A stretch of DNA of 64,000 nucleotides from the NCBI RefSeq assembly GCF_965204125.1, contig NZ_OZ241968.1, positions 1,736,001 through 1,800,000 on the forward strand, given 5' to 3'. The position numbers and the translations under genes are program-made. Positions 15,739-23,968 of this stretch are shown here, in pieces (positions within the stretch are counted from its first letter, which is position 1; every line of letters starts with the position of its first letter). Under the pieces are notes generated by a model. The model saw only the letters and a list, made by a program, of their open reading frames with translations, made no database searches and was not told where the DNA came from. This DNA comes from Poriferisodalis sp965204125. GTDB lineage: Bacteria > Actinomycetota > Acidimicrobiia > Acidimicrobiales > Poriferisodalaceae.

Positions 15739-17088
15739 CTAGAGCCCGCTCAGCTCGTACGCATCGAAAAGCCCGTCGCCGACCACGATCCGCTTCAGCC
15801 CTCCGTCTTCGGCCTCGACCACCTGCCACACCATGATCTCCGACATGCAGTGCGAAGATTCCGGCGGCCAGGGTGCCTGCCCGCATCGCAGGTTGGGGCC
15901 GAACCAGCCGGGCGTCTCGCCGGCATTGGTGAACGCATCGGTGATCGACTCGGGAGTGATGGGCCCTTCGATGGTCTCGAGGATGAACTCGATCTCGCGC
16001 CATGCCCCGTACGGAGCGATGGCGAATCCCTCGATCAGCTTCTCGTGCCCTGCCGCCGTCATGTGGTCCGCGTAGGCCGTGAGGCGTTCCTGGATCTCGG
16101 GCGGTGCGAACTCGGCAACCCACGGGGTCCACTGATCGCCCTGGGTGTACGTGCCTGCCGACGCGGGACCCAGCAGGTCGATGTAGAGCGTGCACGACCC
16201 GGCAAAGATCGGCTTGTCGAAGCCGCTCGCAGCGGCCGAGCCCACCATGCCGATGCAGCCGAATTCGTCGAGCTGGCCCATCATGCCTCCGACGTCGGCG
16301 GCCTGCGCGGCTGCGATGGCGGCAGTCCAGTCGGGGGCAGCAATATCGACCACGACGCGTGTCATCTCGATGCCGTGGTGCTCGAGAACCGGGGCGATGA
16401 TGTTGTCCATGAAGTCCAGGGCGGTGGACGAGTCCTGGATGACCACGGCGATGTGATCGATGCCGAGCTCTTTGAACGTCTTCGCCGGACCGACGGCAAA
16501 GGCGCCGGTTGCGACATGGAGCAGGAAGGCGCCGGGGCTGTTCCGCTCGGTGGGGCCCCATGAGTGCGACGAGACGTAGGGAATGCCGGCGTCGACCCAC
16601 AGGCTGAGCGCCGCTTCGGAAGCCAGCTCGACGCCCATGTAGGCCATCACGACGTCTTCCTCGATGAGCTTGATGGCGCAGTTGATGGCGCTCTCTGGCG
16701 TGTTGTCGGAGAGGCAGACGACCGGCTCGATCATGGCGCCGTGGATACCGCCCGCGTCGTTGATCACCTTGATGGCCACCTCGCCGCCGATGCGCAGCTC
16801 CGGCAGCGAGATGTTGCCGCCCTCGTTGTTGACGTAGCCGACCCTGATGACTTCGCCCGTGCGGTCGATGGGGGCCGCATCGCCCGACGCGTCGTCGCCT
16901 CCCGCTGCAACGCCGCCAGCGCCGTCGCCGGTCGTGTCATCGGTCGCCGTGTCGGTGTCGGTGGCGGCGCCGCTCGAGGCTGTGGTGGTCGGGGCGTCGT
17001 CGCCAGTGTCGTCTGAACCGCCGCACGCAGCTGCCAGAAAACAGAACGCAACGAGCAGCGCCAATGATCGTGCATGTAGATGTCTCAT
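15739..17088 (-). CDS. Liv-type substrate-binding lipoprotein (transporter copy 1)
   Basis: A 449-residue extracytoplasmic binding protein. The signal peptide ends in LAAAC (Cys22), followed by an Asp/Thr/Ala/Gly-rich linker to about residue 70, then a Peripla_BP_6-type domain (IRVGYVNNEGGNISLPELRI and later GIPYVSSHSWGPTERNS). It is closely similar to the binding protein at 20767-22164 across the whole domain, including TGEVI-IGYVNNEG and the C-terminal EVSCKSEI-like block, so the two arose by duplication. The ATG is preceded by GGGGACTCC, the same leader seen at the second copy. It lies between livF (13 bases upstream) and the fused permease/ATPase copy 1, probably in one long transcript. 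Confidence 0.92.
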   Translation of the reverse strand: MRHLHARSLALLVAFCFLAAACGGSDDTGDDAPTTTASSGAATDTDTATDDTTGDGAGGVAAGGDDASGDAAPIDRTGEVIRVGYVNNEGGNISLPELRIGGEVAIKVINDAGGIHGAMIEPVVCLSDNTPESAINCAIKLIEEDVVMAYMGVELASEAALSLWVDAGIPYVSSHSWGPTERNSPGAFLLHVATGAFAVGPAKTFKELGIDHIAVVIQDSSTALDFMDNIIAPVLEHHGIEMTRVVVDIAAPDWTAAIAAAQAADVGGMMGQLDEFGCIGMVGSAAASGFDKPIFAGSCTLYIDLLGPASAGTYTQGDQWTPWVAEFAPPEIQERLTAYADHMTAAGHEKLIEGFAIAPYGAWREIEFILETIEGPITPESITDAFTNAGETPGWFGPNLRCGQAPWPPESSHCMSEIMVWQVVEAEDGGLKRIVVGDGLFDAYELSGL

Positions 17089-17101
17089 GGAGTCCCCGAC
17101 G

Positions 17102-17866
17102 CTACTCGTGGTCGAGGGTGCGCTCCCCGAGGTAGCTGGCTTCGAGCACCTCGGGTCGCTGCGCCAACTCGTCCGCAGTGCCCGACAGTGCCAGCTCGCC
17201 GTGGTTGAGCACATAGGCCCGGTCAGTGATGGCGAGTGCAGCATGCACGTGCTGTTCCACCAGCAGCACCGCCGTGCCGGTTTCGTCTGCAATGCGTCGC
17301 ACCACCGGCAGCAGGCGCTCCACGATGATCGGCGCGAGCCCGAGGCTCATCTCATCGACCATCAGGAGCTTCGGATCGGCGATGAGCTTGCAGCCCAACG
17401 CCAGCATCTGCTGCTCGCCGCCCGAGAGCAGCCCGGCCCGGCGGTCCAGGAGCTGCTCGAGCGCCGGGAACCAGCCGATGATGTCGGCTTCGGTCACCTC
17501 GCTGCGACGGTGCCGGTGCAGGCGCAGGTTCTCGGCCACGGTGAGCTGGAAGAAGATGCCCCGGTCCTCGGGCAGCAACGCGGCGCCCCTGCGGGCCACT
17601 TGGTGCGCGCTGGCCCCGCCGAGCGGCTCGCCGAGCACATCGATCTCGCCGTTGATCGGTCGCAGGATCCCTGCGATGGTCAGCAGCGTGGTCGTCTTGC
17701 CGGCACCGTTGGGCCCCAGCAGCGCAACCACCTCGCCGGGATGGACATGCAGCGACAGGTCTCGCACGGCGGGCACGCCGCCCCAGCCGGCCACGAGGTT
17801 CCGCACGTCCAGCGCCGGGGTCGTCGAGGCATCGTTGCCCGGCATCTGCGTCTCCGTGCTGGTCAT
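17102..17866 (-). CDS. livF: LivF-type ABC transporter ATPase
   Basis: The second ATPase of a branched-chain amino acid-type importer, energising ligand uptake. The preferred start gives MTSTETQMPGND (254 residues), 10 bases after the upstream fused gene; an ATG 11 codons earlier would overlap that gene. Walker A is LLGPNGAGKTT, the signature is a canonical LLSGGEQQM, Walker B is LLMVDEMSLGL, and the switch is LLVEQH, as usual for LivF. It is the only LivF gene among five transporter genes: the order along the transcript is binding protein 2, fused HMG 2, LivF, binding protein 1, fused HMG 1. It may therefore serve both fused transporters. Confidence 0.94.
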   Translation of the reverse strand: MTSTETQMPGNDASTTPALDVRNLVAGWGGVPAVRDLSLHVHPGEVVALLGPNGAGKTTTLLTIAGILRPINGEIDVLGEPLGGASAHQVARRGAALLPEDRGIFFQLTVAENLRLHRHRRSEVTEADIIGWFPALEQLLDRRAGLLSGGEQQMLALGCKLIADPKLLMVDEMSLGLAPIIVERLLPVVRRIADETGTAVLLVEQHVHAALAITDRAYVLNHGELALSGTADELAQRPEVLEASYLGERTLDHE

Positions 17867-17876
17867 GTGAACGCGC

Positions 17877-20708
17877 TCATGTGTGAACCTCAGAACCAAG
17901 GTAGGCGTCGATCACGGCTTCGTTCGCACGAATGTCGGCGGGGGTGCCCTCGGCGATGATCTGGCCGAAGTCGAGAACGTAGATGTAGTCGCAGACCTCC
18001 AGCACCAGGCCCATGTCGTGGTCGACGAGCAGGATCGACACGCCGCCTTCGGCGATGTCGATGATCTCGCGGCCCAGCGCCCGGCTCTCGGCAGTGTCGA
18101 GACCGGCTGCAGGCTCGTCGGCCAGCATCACGCGGGGAGAGCTGGCGAGGGCCCGGGCCACGCCGACCAGCTTCTGTCGCCCGAGCGGCAGATCGCCGGG
18201 ACGGGCGTCGGCATCGCCGGCGAGACCGACGAGGTCGAGCGCGGAGTCCACGCGTGTGAGGTCCACCGGTCTCGCGGGCTTGACGAAGTCCGCGAGCACC
18301 GAACCGGCGGTGGCTCGCTCGTCGGCGACTTGCACGTTCTCTCGCACCGACAGGTCCCCGAACAGCTCGAGCGACTGCCACGTACGCGACAGGCCCATGC
18401 GTGCCCGCTGGTACGGCTGCTCGGTGGTGAGCTCAGCCCCGCAGAATTCGATCCGCCCTTCAGAGGGAATGAACCCCGTCAACGCGTCGATCATCGTGGT
18501 CTTGCCTGCACCGTTCGGCCCGATCAGCCCGACGATCTCGCCCTCACGCACTCGCAGCGACGCGTCGTCGACGGCCTTGAGGCCGCCGTAGCGCACGGTC
18601 AGCTCGTTGATCGCGAGCATGACGGGAGCGTCGTCGAAGCTCGGCCGCCGGGTGGCGCGAGGTGCCGGCGCAGCGGCGGTTGGCACCGCATCGGCCGCAA
18701 CCGTGCTCGCAGCAGCGGCATCGTCGTCGACGGGCGCGGCCTTGGCGGCGGCGCGGGCAGCCAGCCCCGCGCGCATCTTGTCGAAGTTCTTGCGGTTCGC
18801 GCCAGCGATTCCCTCCGGATTGAAGATCGCTGTCAGCACGAGGCCGATGCCCGCCAGGATCTGGTATGCCGTTCCGATGTCGAGGGCACGGTCCAAGATC
18901 ACGAAGCCGATGCCCAGCGGGGCGAAGGTGCCGGCGATGATCGCGCCGGACACCGTGGTGATGCCGCCCAAGTAGGCAAAGGCCAGGAAGCTCAGCCCGA
19001 CCATGACAGTGAAGCTGTCCGCGGACAGCTGCCCGCGGCTGTAGCCGAGGAACGCACCGCCGACGCCTGCGAGGAACGACGCGATGCCGAACGCCAGCAG
19101 CTTGGTGTTGGCAATGGAGATGCCGACCGATGCGCCCGCGCGCTCGTTCGACCTCACTGCCAGGAAGCGCCGGCCGGTCGCGCTGCGTGCCAGATTCCCG
19201 ACGAGAATCGCGCACACCGTGACCACGAGCAGGACGAGGATGGCGAACTCGACACGAGCGATCGTGCGACCTTCCCGGATGCCCATGTCGAGACCGAACA
19301 GCGTCGGGTCCGCGATGGGGTTCCCGGCCGCCTCGGCCAGCTTGGTGTTGCGGAAGATGAACTTCTCCAATGCCACGGCGCCCGCCAGGGTGACCACGGC
19401 GAGCTGAGCGCCGCGGATGCGCAACGCCGGGATGCCGACCAGCACGCCGAAGACGGTCGCCACCAGCGCTGCCAGCAGCGGCGAGATCGGGAACGGAATG
19501 CCTGCCGCGTCCCCCAGCTTGCTGAGAGCAAATCCGGCAGTACCGGCGATGCCGGCCTGCGCCAGCGAGATCTGCCCGACCAGCCCGGTGAGCACCACCA
19601 GCGACAGCATGATGATGGTCACGATCATGCTGGTGATGATTCCGAAGCGGTAGCTGCCCGAGGTCAGGGTGGCCACCACGCCTGCGCCGATCACGACCGG
19701 AGCGATCACCGCGGTTCGCATCTTCGGTCGGTACACCTCGGGCAGCGGATCCGACTCGACCGCCCCGCGGCTCGGCAGCGAATCACCGACCACGAAGAGC
19801 GCGATCACGATGACCACGAACGGCAGGGCGTCGGACAGCCCCGCCTTCGCCCACTCAGGCCACCAGGCCTTGGTGGTCTGGAACACCACGATGGACTGGA
19901 TCATGCCCAGCACCAGCGCCGCACTCACCGTGACTGCGATCGACGAGAGCCGCCCGATGAGCGCCGCTGCCAGGGCCGGCACTATGGCCAGCACGTAGGT
20001 CAGCGGGTTCAGGATCACCGTTGGCGAGGTCAGGATGACGATGAAGCCGACAACGGTGCTCGACAGCACCCAGGTGGAACCGGCGAGCACCTGCGGTGAG
20101 AAGCGGGCTAAGCCGATGGCCCGCTCGTTCTCCGCAGACGCTCGTGTGGCCAGCCCGAGACGCGTGAAGCGGAACCACGCCCACATCGCCACAGCGATCA
20201 CGATGACCACGCCGGTGAGCCACAGGCGATCGCGCGAGAAGCTGATACCCGCGAAATCCACCGGCTCGTTCGGCAGGATCGGCGCCACCGCTCGCGGGGT
20301 GCTGGTGAACTGCATCACGATGAGGGCTTGGATCGCCAGCAGCACGCCCACCGATGCCACGACGCGCGCCAGGATCGGCGCCCGTCGCAGCGGGCGGAAC
20401 ACCAAGAAGTGCACCAGCAGCCCGATGAGGCTGCACGACAGCACGGCCAGCACCATCGCAAGCGCAAAGGGCACAGAGCCCAAGCCGTCGCCGAGGCTCA
20501 CCTTGTGCGGGATGATCGCGACAGGAAACACCAGGTCGCCAGTGCGGTTCAGCTCATCGAAGACGTAGGCGCCCCACATCGCCATCGCTCCGGTGGCGAA
20601 GTTGATGATGCCAGTGCCGCGGTAGGTGATGACCACGCCCATCGAGATGGCCGCGTAGATGGTGCCGAAGCCGAGCCCGACGATGGCGAACAGGAGATAT
20701 TGCTGCAC
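17877..20708 (-). CDS. Fused LivH-LivM-LivG branched-chain amino acid-type ABC transporter (copy 2)
   Basis: A 943-residue paralogue of the fusion at 12830-15688, with the same domain order: LivH-like (about 1-295, GTG start, MQQYLLFAIVGLGFGTIYA), LivM-like (about 330-640), an Ala-rich linker (about 650-690), and a LivG-like ATPase (about 695-943). Walker A GPNGAGKTT includes Lys736; the signature reads LPLGRQKLVGVARAL. The two copies are near-identical over many blocks, for example NFATGAMAMWGAYV and LRRAPILARVVASVGVLL. The Ala-rich interdomain linker is longer than in copy 1. The cognate binding protein lies 58 bases upstream and livF 10 bases downstream. Confidence 0.92.
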   Translation of the reverse strand: MQQYLLFAIVGLGFGTIYAAISMGVVITYRGTGIINFATGAMAMWGAYVFDELNRTGDLVFPVAIIPHKVSLGDGLGSVPFALAMVLAVLSCSLIGLLVHFLVFRPLRRAPILARVVASVGVLLAIQALIVMQFTSTPRAVAPILPNEPVDFAGISFSRDRLWLTGVVIVIAVAMWAWFRFTRLGLATRASAENERAIGLARFSPQVLAGSTWVLSSTVVGFIVILTSPTVILNPLTYVLAIVPALAAALIGRLSSIAVTVSAALVLGMIQSIVVFQTTKAWWPEWAKAGLSDALPFVVIVIALFVVGDSLPSRGAVESDPLPEVYRPKMRTAVIAPVVIGAGVVATLTSGSYRFGIITSMIVTIIMLSLVVLTGLVGQISLAQAGIAGTAGFALSKLGDAAGIPFPISPLLAALVATVFGVLVGIPALRIRGAQLAVVTLAGAVALEKFIFRNTKLAEAAGNPIADPTLFGLDMGIREGRTIARVEFAILVLLVVTVCAILVGNLARSATGRRFLAVRSNERAGASVGISIANTKLLAFGIASFLAGVGGAFLGYSRGQLSADSFTVMVGLSFLAFAYLGGITTVSGAIIAGTFAPLGIGFVILDRALDIGTAYQILAGIGLVLTAIFNPEGIAGANRKNFDKMRAGLAARAAAKAAPVDDDAAAASTVAADAVPTAAAPAPRATRRPSFDDAPVMLAINELTVRYGGLKAVDDASLRVREGEIVGLIGPNGAGKTTMIDALTGFIPSEGRIEFCGAELTTEQPYQRARMGLSRTWQSLELFGDLSVRENVQVADERATAGSVLADFVKPARPVDLTRVDSALDLVGLAGDADARPGDLPLGRQKLVGVARALASSPRVMLADEPAAGLDTAESRALGREIIDIAEGGVSILLVDHDMGLVLEVCDYIYVLDFGQIIAEGTPADIRANEAVIDAYLGSEVHT

Positions 20709-20766
20709 GTCGTGTAGGTCGAGTGCTCAGCTCTTGCCGAAGCTGTAGGCGGCCGGATTCAACCGC

Positions 20767-22164
20767 CTAGAAACCGCTGAATTCGAAAGCGTCGATGAAG
20801 CCGTCGCCGACCAGGACGCGCCCGATCGTGCCGTCGTCTCGCTCGGCGATCTGCCACACCGCGATCTCAGACTTGCAGGCCGACGTTTCAGCCGGCCACG
20901 GTTCCTCGCCGCAGCGATGATTCGGGCCGAACCAGCCGGGTGTTTCGCCGGCGTTCTTGAAGGCGTGGAGCACCGCTTCGGAGGTCATCGGGCCTTCGAT
21001 GCGCTCGAGGATGATCTCCATCGCACGCCACGCGCTATACGGCGCGACCGCGAAGCCTTCGATGTGGTCTTCGTATCCGGCGGCGGTCATCAGTTCGACG
21101 TACTCGGCGATCTGTGCCTGGATCTCAGGCGGCGCGAATTCGGCCGTCGATGGGAAGAACACGTCGCTCTGGGTGTAGGCGCCGATCGCGGCGGGCCCCA
21201 AGATCGGGATGAAGAAGCTGCACGAGCCCGCGAACACCGGCTTGTCGTAACCGCTGGCGGCAGCGGCACTGACCATGCCGATGCAGCCGGGCTCGGTCAG
21301 CTGGCCCCAGACGCCGTCGACACCGGCCGCTTGCGCAGTGGCGATCGCCGCGGTCCAGTCCGGCGCCGCCGGGTCCACCAAGATGCCCTCCCATTCGATG
21401 CCGTGGTGCGCCATGATCGGATTGCTGGTTTCGTCCATGAAGGCGTTGCCCGCAGGGGTGTCCTCGAGGATCACCGCGATGTGGTCGATGCCGAGATCGG
21501 CGAACGTCTTTGCCGGGCCGACTGCGTAGGCGCCTGCGGGCGAGTGCAGGATGACCGAGCCGGGGCTGTTCTGCTCGGTGACGCCCCACGCGTGAGACGA
21601 GATGTAGGGGATGCCGGCCTCAACCCACAGGTTGATCGCTGCTTCCGACGCCACCTCGATGCCCATGTAGGCCAGCACGACATCGGCTTCGATCAGCTGG
21701 TTGGCGCAATTGATCGCGCTTTCAGGCGTGCCATCCGACAGGCAGACCTCGGTTTCGATCATCGCACCGTTGATGCCGCCGTTGTCGTTGATGAACTGGA
21801 TCGCCACCTCGCCGCCGGTACGGAACTCGGGCAGAGCGAAGGCAGCACCCTCGTTGTTCACGTAGCCGATCTTGATGACTTCGCCGGTGCGGTCGATGTC
21901 GACCATGTCGTCGCTGTCGTCGGCCATGTCGTCACCGGAATCGTCGGCCATGTCGTCGTCAGCCATGTCGTCGCTGTCGTCGGCCATGTCGTCACCGGAA
22001 TCGTCGGCCATGTCGTCGTCGGCCATGTCGTCGCCGTCATCGGCCGCCGTCGCTGCTGGAGCGTCATCGGCGGTGCCGTCGTCGTCCGAATCATCGGCGC
22101 AGGCGGCAGCAATGAGGCTGAACGCAAAGAGCAGTGCGAGAAGCCGAAGCAGTCGTGAATTCAT
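20767..22164 (-). CDS. Liv-type substrate-binding lipoprotein (transporter copy 2) with repeat linker
   Basis: A 465-residue extracytoplasmic binding protein. The signal peptide ends in LIAAAC (Cys22). It is followed by a very acidic, Met-containing linker (about 23-92) built from a 20-residue repeat (DDMADDSGDDMADDSDDMAD type) encoded by an exact 60-bp tandem duplication. The ligand-binding domain begins near VIKIGYVNNEG and is closely related to the binding protein at 15739-17088. It is the first gene of the transporter series and is divergent from the ECF sigma gene across 157 bases. The ligand is presumably a branched-chain or other amino acid, amide or short acid; the exact specificity cannot be read from sequence. 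Confidence 0.92.
   Translation of the reverse strand: MNSRLLRLLALLFAFSLIAAACADDSDDDGTADDAPAATAADDGDDMADDDMADDSGDDMADDSDDMADDDMADDSGDDMADDSDDMVDIDRTGEVIKIGYVNNEGAAFALPEFRTGGEVAIQFINDNGGINGAMIETEVCLSDGTPESAINCANQLIEADVVLAYMGIEVASEAAINLWVEAGIPYISSHAWGVTEQNSPGSVILHSPAGAYAVGPAKTFADLGIDHIAVILEDTPAGNAFMDETSNPIMAHHGIEWEGILVDPAAPDWTAAIATAQAAGVDGVWGQLTEPGCIGMVSAAAASGYDKPVFAGSCSFFIPILGPAAIGAYTQSDVFFPSTAEFAPPEIQAQIAEYVELMTAAGYEDHIEGFAVAPYSAWRAMEIILERIEGPMTSEAVLHAFKNAGETPGWFGPNHRCGEEPWPAETSACKSEIAVWQIAERDDGTIGRVLVGDGFIDAFEFSGF
21904..22023. repeat. Two 60-bp tandem repeats inside a lipoprotein linker
   Basis: 21904-21963 and 21964-22023 are identical except at one position near the unit end (tcagc versus tcggc). 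They encode the Asp/Met/Ser/Ala-rich linker of the binding protein. The length is a multiple of three, so copy-number change would keep the frame and only lengthen or shorten the tether. Confidence 0.93.
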
Positions 22165-22321
22165 GGAGTCCCCTGATCCCTCAATCGCTCGTGACAGGCA
22201 CCGCTGGGAGCCCGCGCGACTGTCGCCGTGCCAAGCGAATGCGGCCGATCCTATGTCGCCTCACTGCTGCCAGTCGATGCGTCGGGGACTGTCAGCCTGA
22301 AAGGGACCCGCTGGTGCGGAC

Positions 22322-22879
22322 ATGACAGCCATGATGGCTGTCTGCATGCTCGCCGATCATGACGAGGTTTGGTTCCGGAACCTGTACGCCGAGACGTACC
22401 AGCCGTTGCTGGCTTACGCCCGGCGCCGGGTGGATGCTGCAACAGCAGACGAGGTCGTCGCTGACACCTTCCTGACTGCGTGGCGCCGACGTGACGACGT
22501 TCCCGACAGCTCGGAGCGGCTGTGGCTGTTCGGCGTGGCCCGCAACATGATCCGCAATGCCGCGCGCTCCAGCCGCCGACGCGAAGCGGCGCACGATCGG
22601 CTGCGACTGGTCCGCCCGGCGGAGGTCGACGATCCGGCCGCGCCGGACACCGGCGAGCGCTCGACGTTGATCACAACAGCCCTCGCCGCCCTGTCTGAAG
22701 CCGACCGGGAAGTGCTCATGCTCGTGGCGTGGGAGGAACTCAGTCATGCCGAGATCGGCCAGGTGCTCGGCATCTCGGCGAACGCCTCGGCAATCCGAGT
22801 CCACCGGGCACGCAAGCGACTCGCTGCGCGCCTCGATCGTCTTGACCACGCAGGGATCGATGAAGGGAAGGCGCAATGA
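22322..22879 (+). CDS. ECF-type RNA polymerase sigma factor
   Basis: A 185-residue sigma-70-family alternative sigma factor. Region 2 covers about 20-85 (YQPLLAYARRRVDAATADEV, then FLTAWRR), and region 4 about 118-172 (LSEADREVLMLVAWEELSHA, then IGQVLGISANASAIRVHRAR), with an acidic spacer between. The first ATG lies immediately before a perfect 19-bp palindrome (22324-22342). Met9 at 22346 is an alternative start that would place the palindrome upstream of the gene. Its TGA overlaps the ATG of the following membrane protein (ATGA), the usual sigma/anti-sigma arrangement. The regulon is unknown. It is divergent from the Liv-type transporter series. Confidence 0.93.
   Translation: MTAMMAVCMLADHDEVWFRNLYAETYQPLLAYARRRVDAATADEVVADTFLTAWRRRDDVPDSSERLWLFGVARNMIRNAARSSRRREAAHDRLRLVRPAEVDDPAAPDTGERSTLITTALAALSEADREVLMLVAWEELSHAEIGQVLGISANASAIRVHRARKRLAARLDRLDHAGIDEGKAQ
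22324..22342. promoter_or_regulatory. Perfect 19-bp palindrome at the sigma factor start
   Basis: GACAGCCATGATGGCTGTC is perfectly self-complementary apart from its central base, and begins on the last base of the annotated ATG. It could be an operator for autoregulation, or an mRNA hairpin controlling access to the start codon. If translation actually begins at Met9 (22346) it would lie just upstream of the coding region. Confidence 0.55.
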
Positions 22880-23838
22880 ACGGCACTGACACCCAGGATG
22901 AACTGCTCGCCGAACTGCGTCGAGCCAACCCGGTCAACGAACGTGATTTGGAGACGGCGACCGATCCGGGACCGGCGCGCTCGCTGGAGATGATCCTGGC
23001 GGACGCCGGCGACGCTCCGGTGCTGGGCCGGGCGGCTCGACGCAAGATCCGGTTCGATTCGCCCCGGCGACAGCGATGGCTGGCTGCAGCAGCCGCCGCC
23101 GCGGTGATCGCCCTGGTTGCCGTGACGACGGTTGTTGTCTACGACACCGGCACCGGCCGCGATGCCACAGCTGCAGTGCACGAAGCCGTCGAGACCACGA
23201 TCGGGCTGAGCAACTCGGCTACCTCGTCCACGACGGTCACGTTCGACTTCGACGTGTTGGCTGAGCCGTGGGAGATGACGATCGAAGGCGTCTTCTCCGA
23301 CAGCAGCTTCGAGTACCGGCTGACATCCGGACCCGCCGTGCCCGAGGCGGGCATTCCGGAGCTGGGCTCCTATGCCGAGGTCGTCGTCGGTGATCAGGCG
23401 TACCGCTCTGTCGGCGACGGACCGTGGGAGGGACCCCACCCCTATGTCTGGGCGCCGGACTCCCAGGACGCGAGCGCACCCGCCCGATCGAATCTGACGT
23501 TCGGGGTCACCATCGACGATCTCGGTGCCATGTTCGACTTCGTCGAGGTGGGCGACGCACGCCTCGACGGCATCACCGTCGCCCACTACCGCACGCACTC
23601 GGTGCCAGCCGGCGCAGGGGCCGGGTTCCTGATGTCGCTCGGCATGTTCATGACCATGACGGGTCAGGAGCCGCCTCAGCGACTCGACAACGTCCAGCTC
23701 GACGTGTGGGTGGACCGTGACGACCTCATCCGGCGGGTCAGCTACACCGCCTTTATCGAGAGCACCGGCTCATTCAGTGTCGTCACCGATTGGGACGACT
23801 TCGGCGAAGCTCCGCCGATCACCGCACCCACGAGTTGA
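22876..23838 (+). CDS. Probable anti-sigma factor with LppX/LprG-like outer domain
   Basis: A 320-residue single-pass membrane protein coupled (ATGA) to the ECF sigma gene. The cytoplasmic N-terminus (about 1-68) is charged, with no clear zinc HxxxCxxC motif. One membrane helix (about 69-91) precedes an extracytoplasmic part of about 230 residues. That part (TTVTFDFDVLAEPWEMTIEG, then LRTHSVPAG-type and VQLDVWVDRDDLIRRVSYTA blocks) resembles the LppX/LprAFG lipid-binding fold seen in actinobacterial anti-sigma-like proteins. The role as anti-sigma factor is inferred from gene order and topology; the lipid-sensing idea is weaker. Confidence 0.75.
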   Translation: MNGTDTQDELLAELRRANPVNERDLETATDPGPARSLEMILADAGDAPVLGRAARRKIRFDSPRRQRWLAAAAAAAVIALVAVTTVVVYDTGTGRDATAAVHEAVETTIGLSNSATSSTTVTFDFDVLAEPWEMTIEGVFSDSSFEYRLTSGPAVPEAGIPELGSYAEVVVGDQAYRSVGDGPWEGPHPYVWAPDSQDASAPARSNLTFGVTIDDLGAMFDFVEVGDARLDGITVAHYRTHSVPAGAGAGFLMSLGMFMTMTGQEPPQRLDNVQLDVWVDRDDLIRRVSYTAFIESTGSFSVVTDWDDFGEAPPITAPTS

Positions 23839-23968
23839 ACCTCGTCATTGCCAGCCGCCCGGGTGTGCCCGGGCAGGACAGATCCGGCATCGGCGACTGC
23901 ATGTCGCGACTGCAATGATGAGCCGTGAATTGCGGGCCGGACGGTCCGGTGCCACAAGGGGGACAGTC

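Noticed and set aside
17883..20099. Long + strand open frame (738 codons) antisense to the fused LivHMG gene
   Set aside because: It is a composition artefact opposite a gene with clear ABC transporter motifs; a similar shadow lies at 12971-15061.
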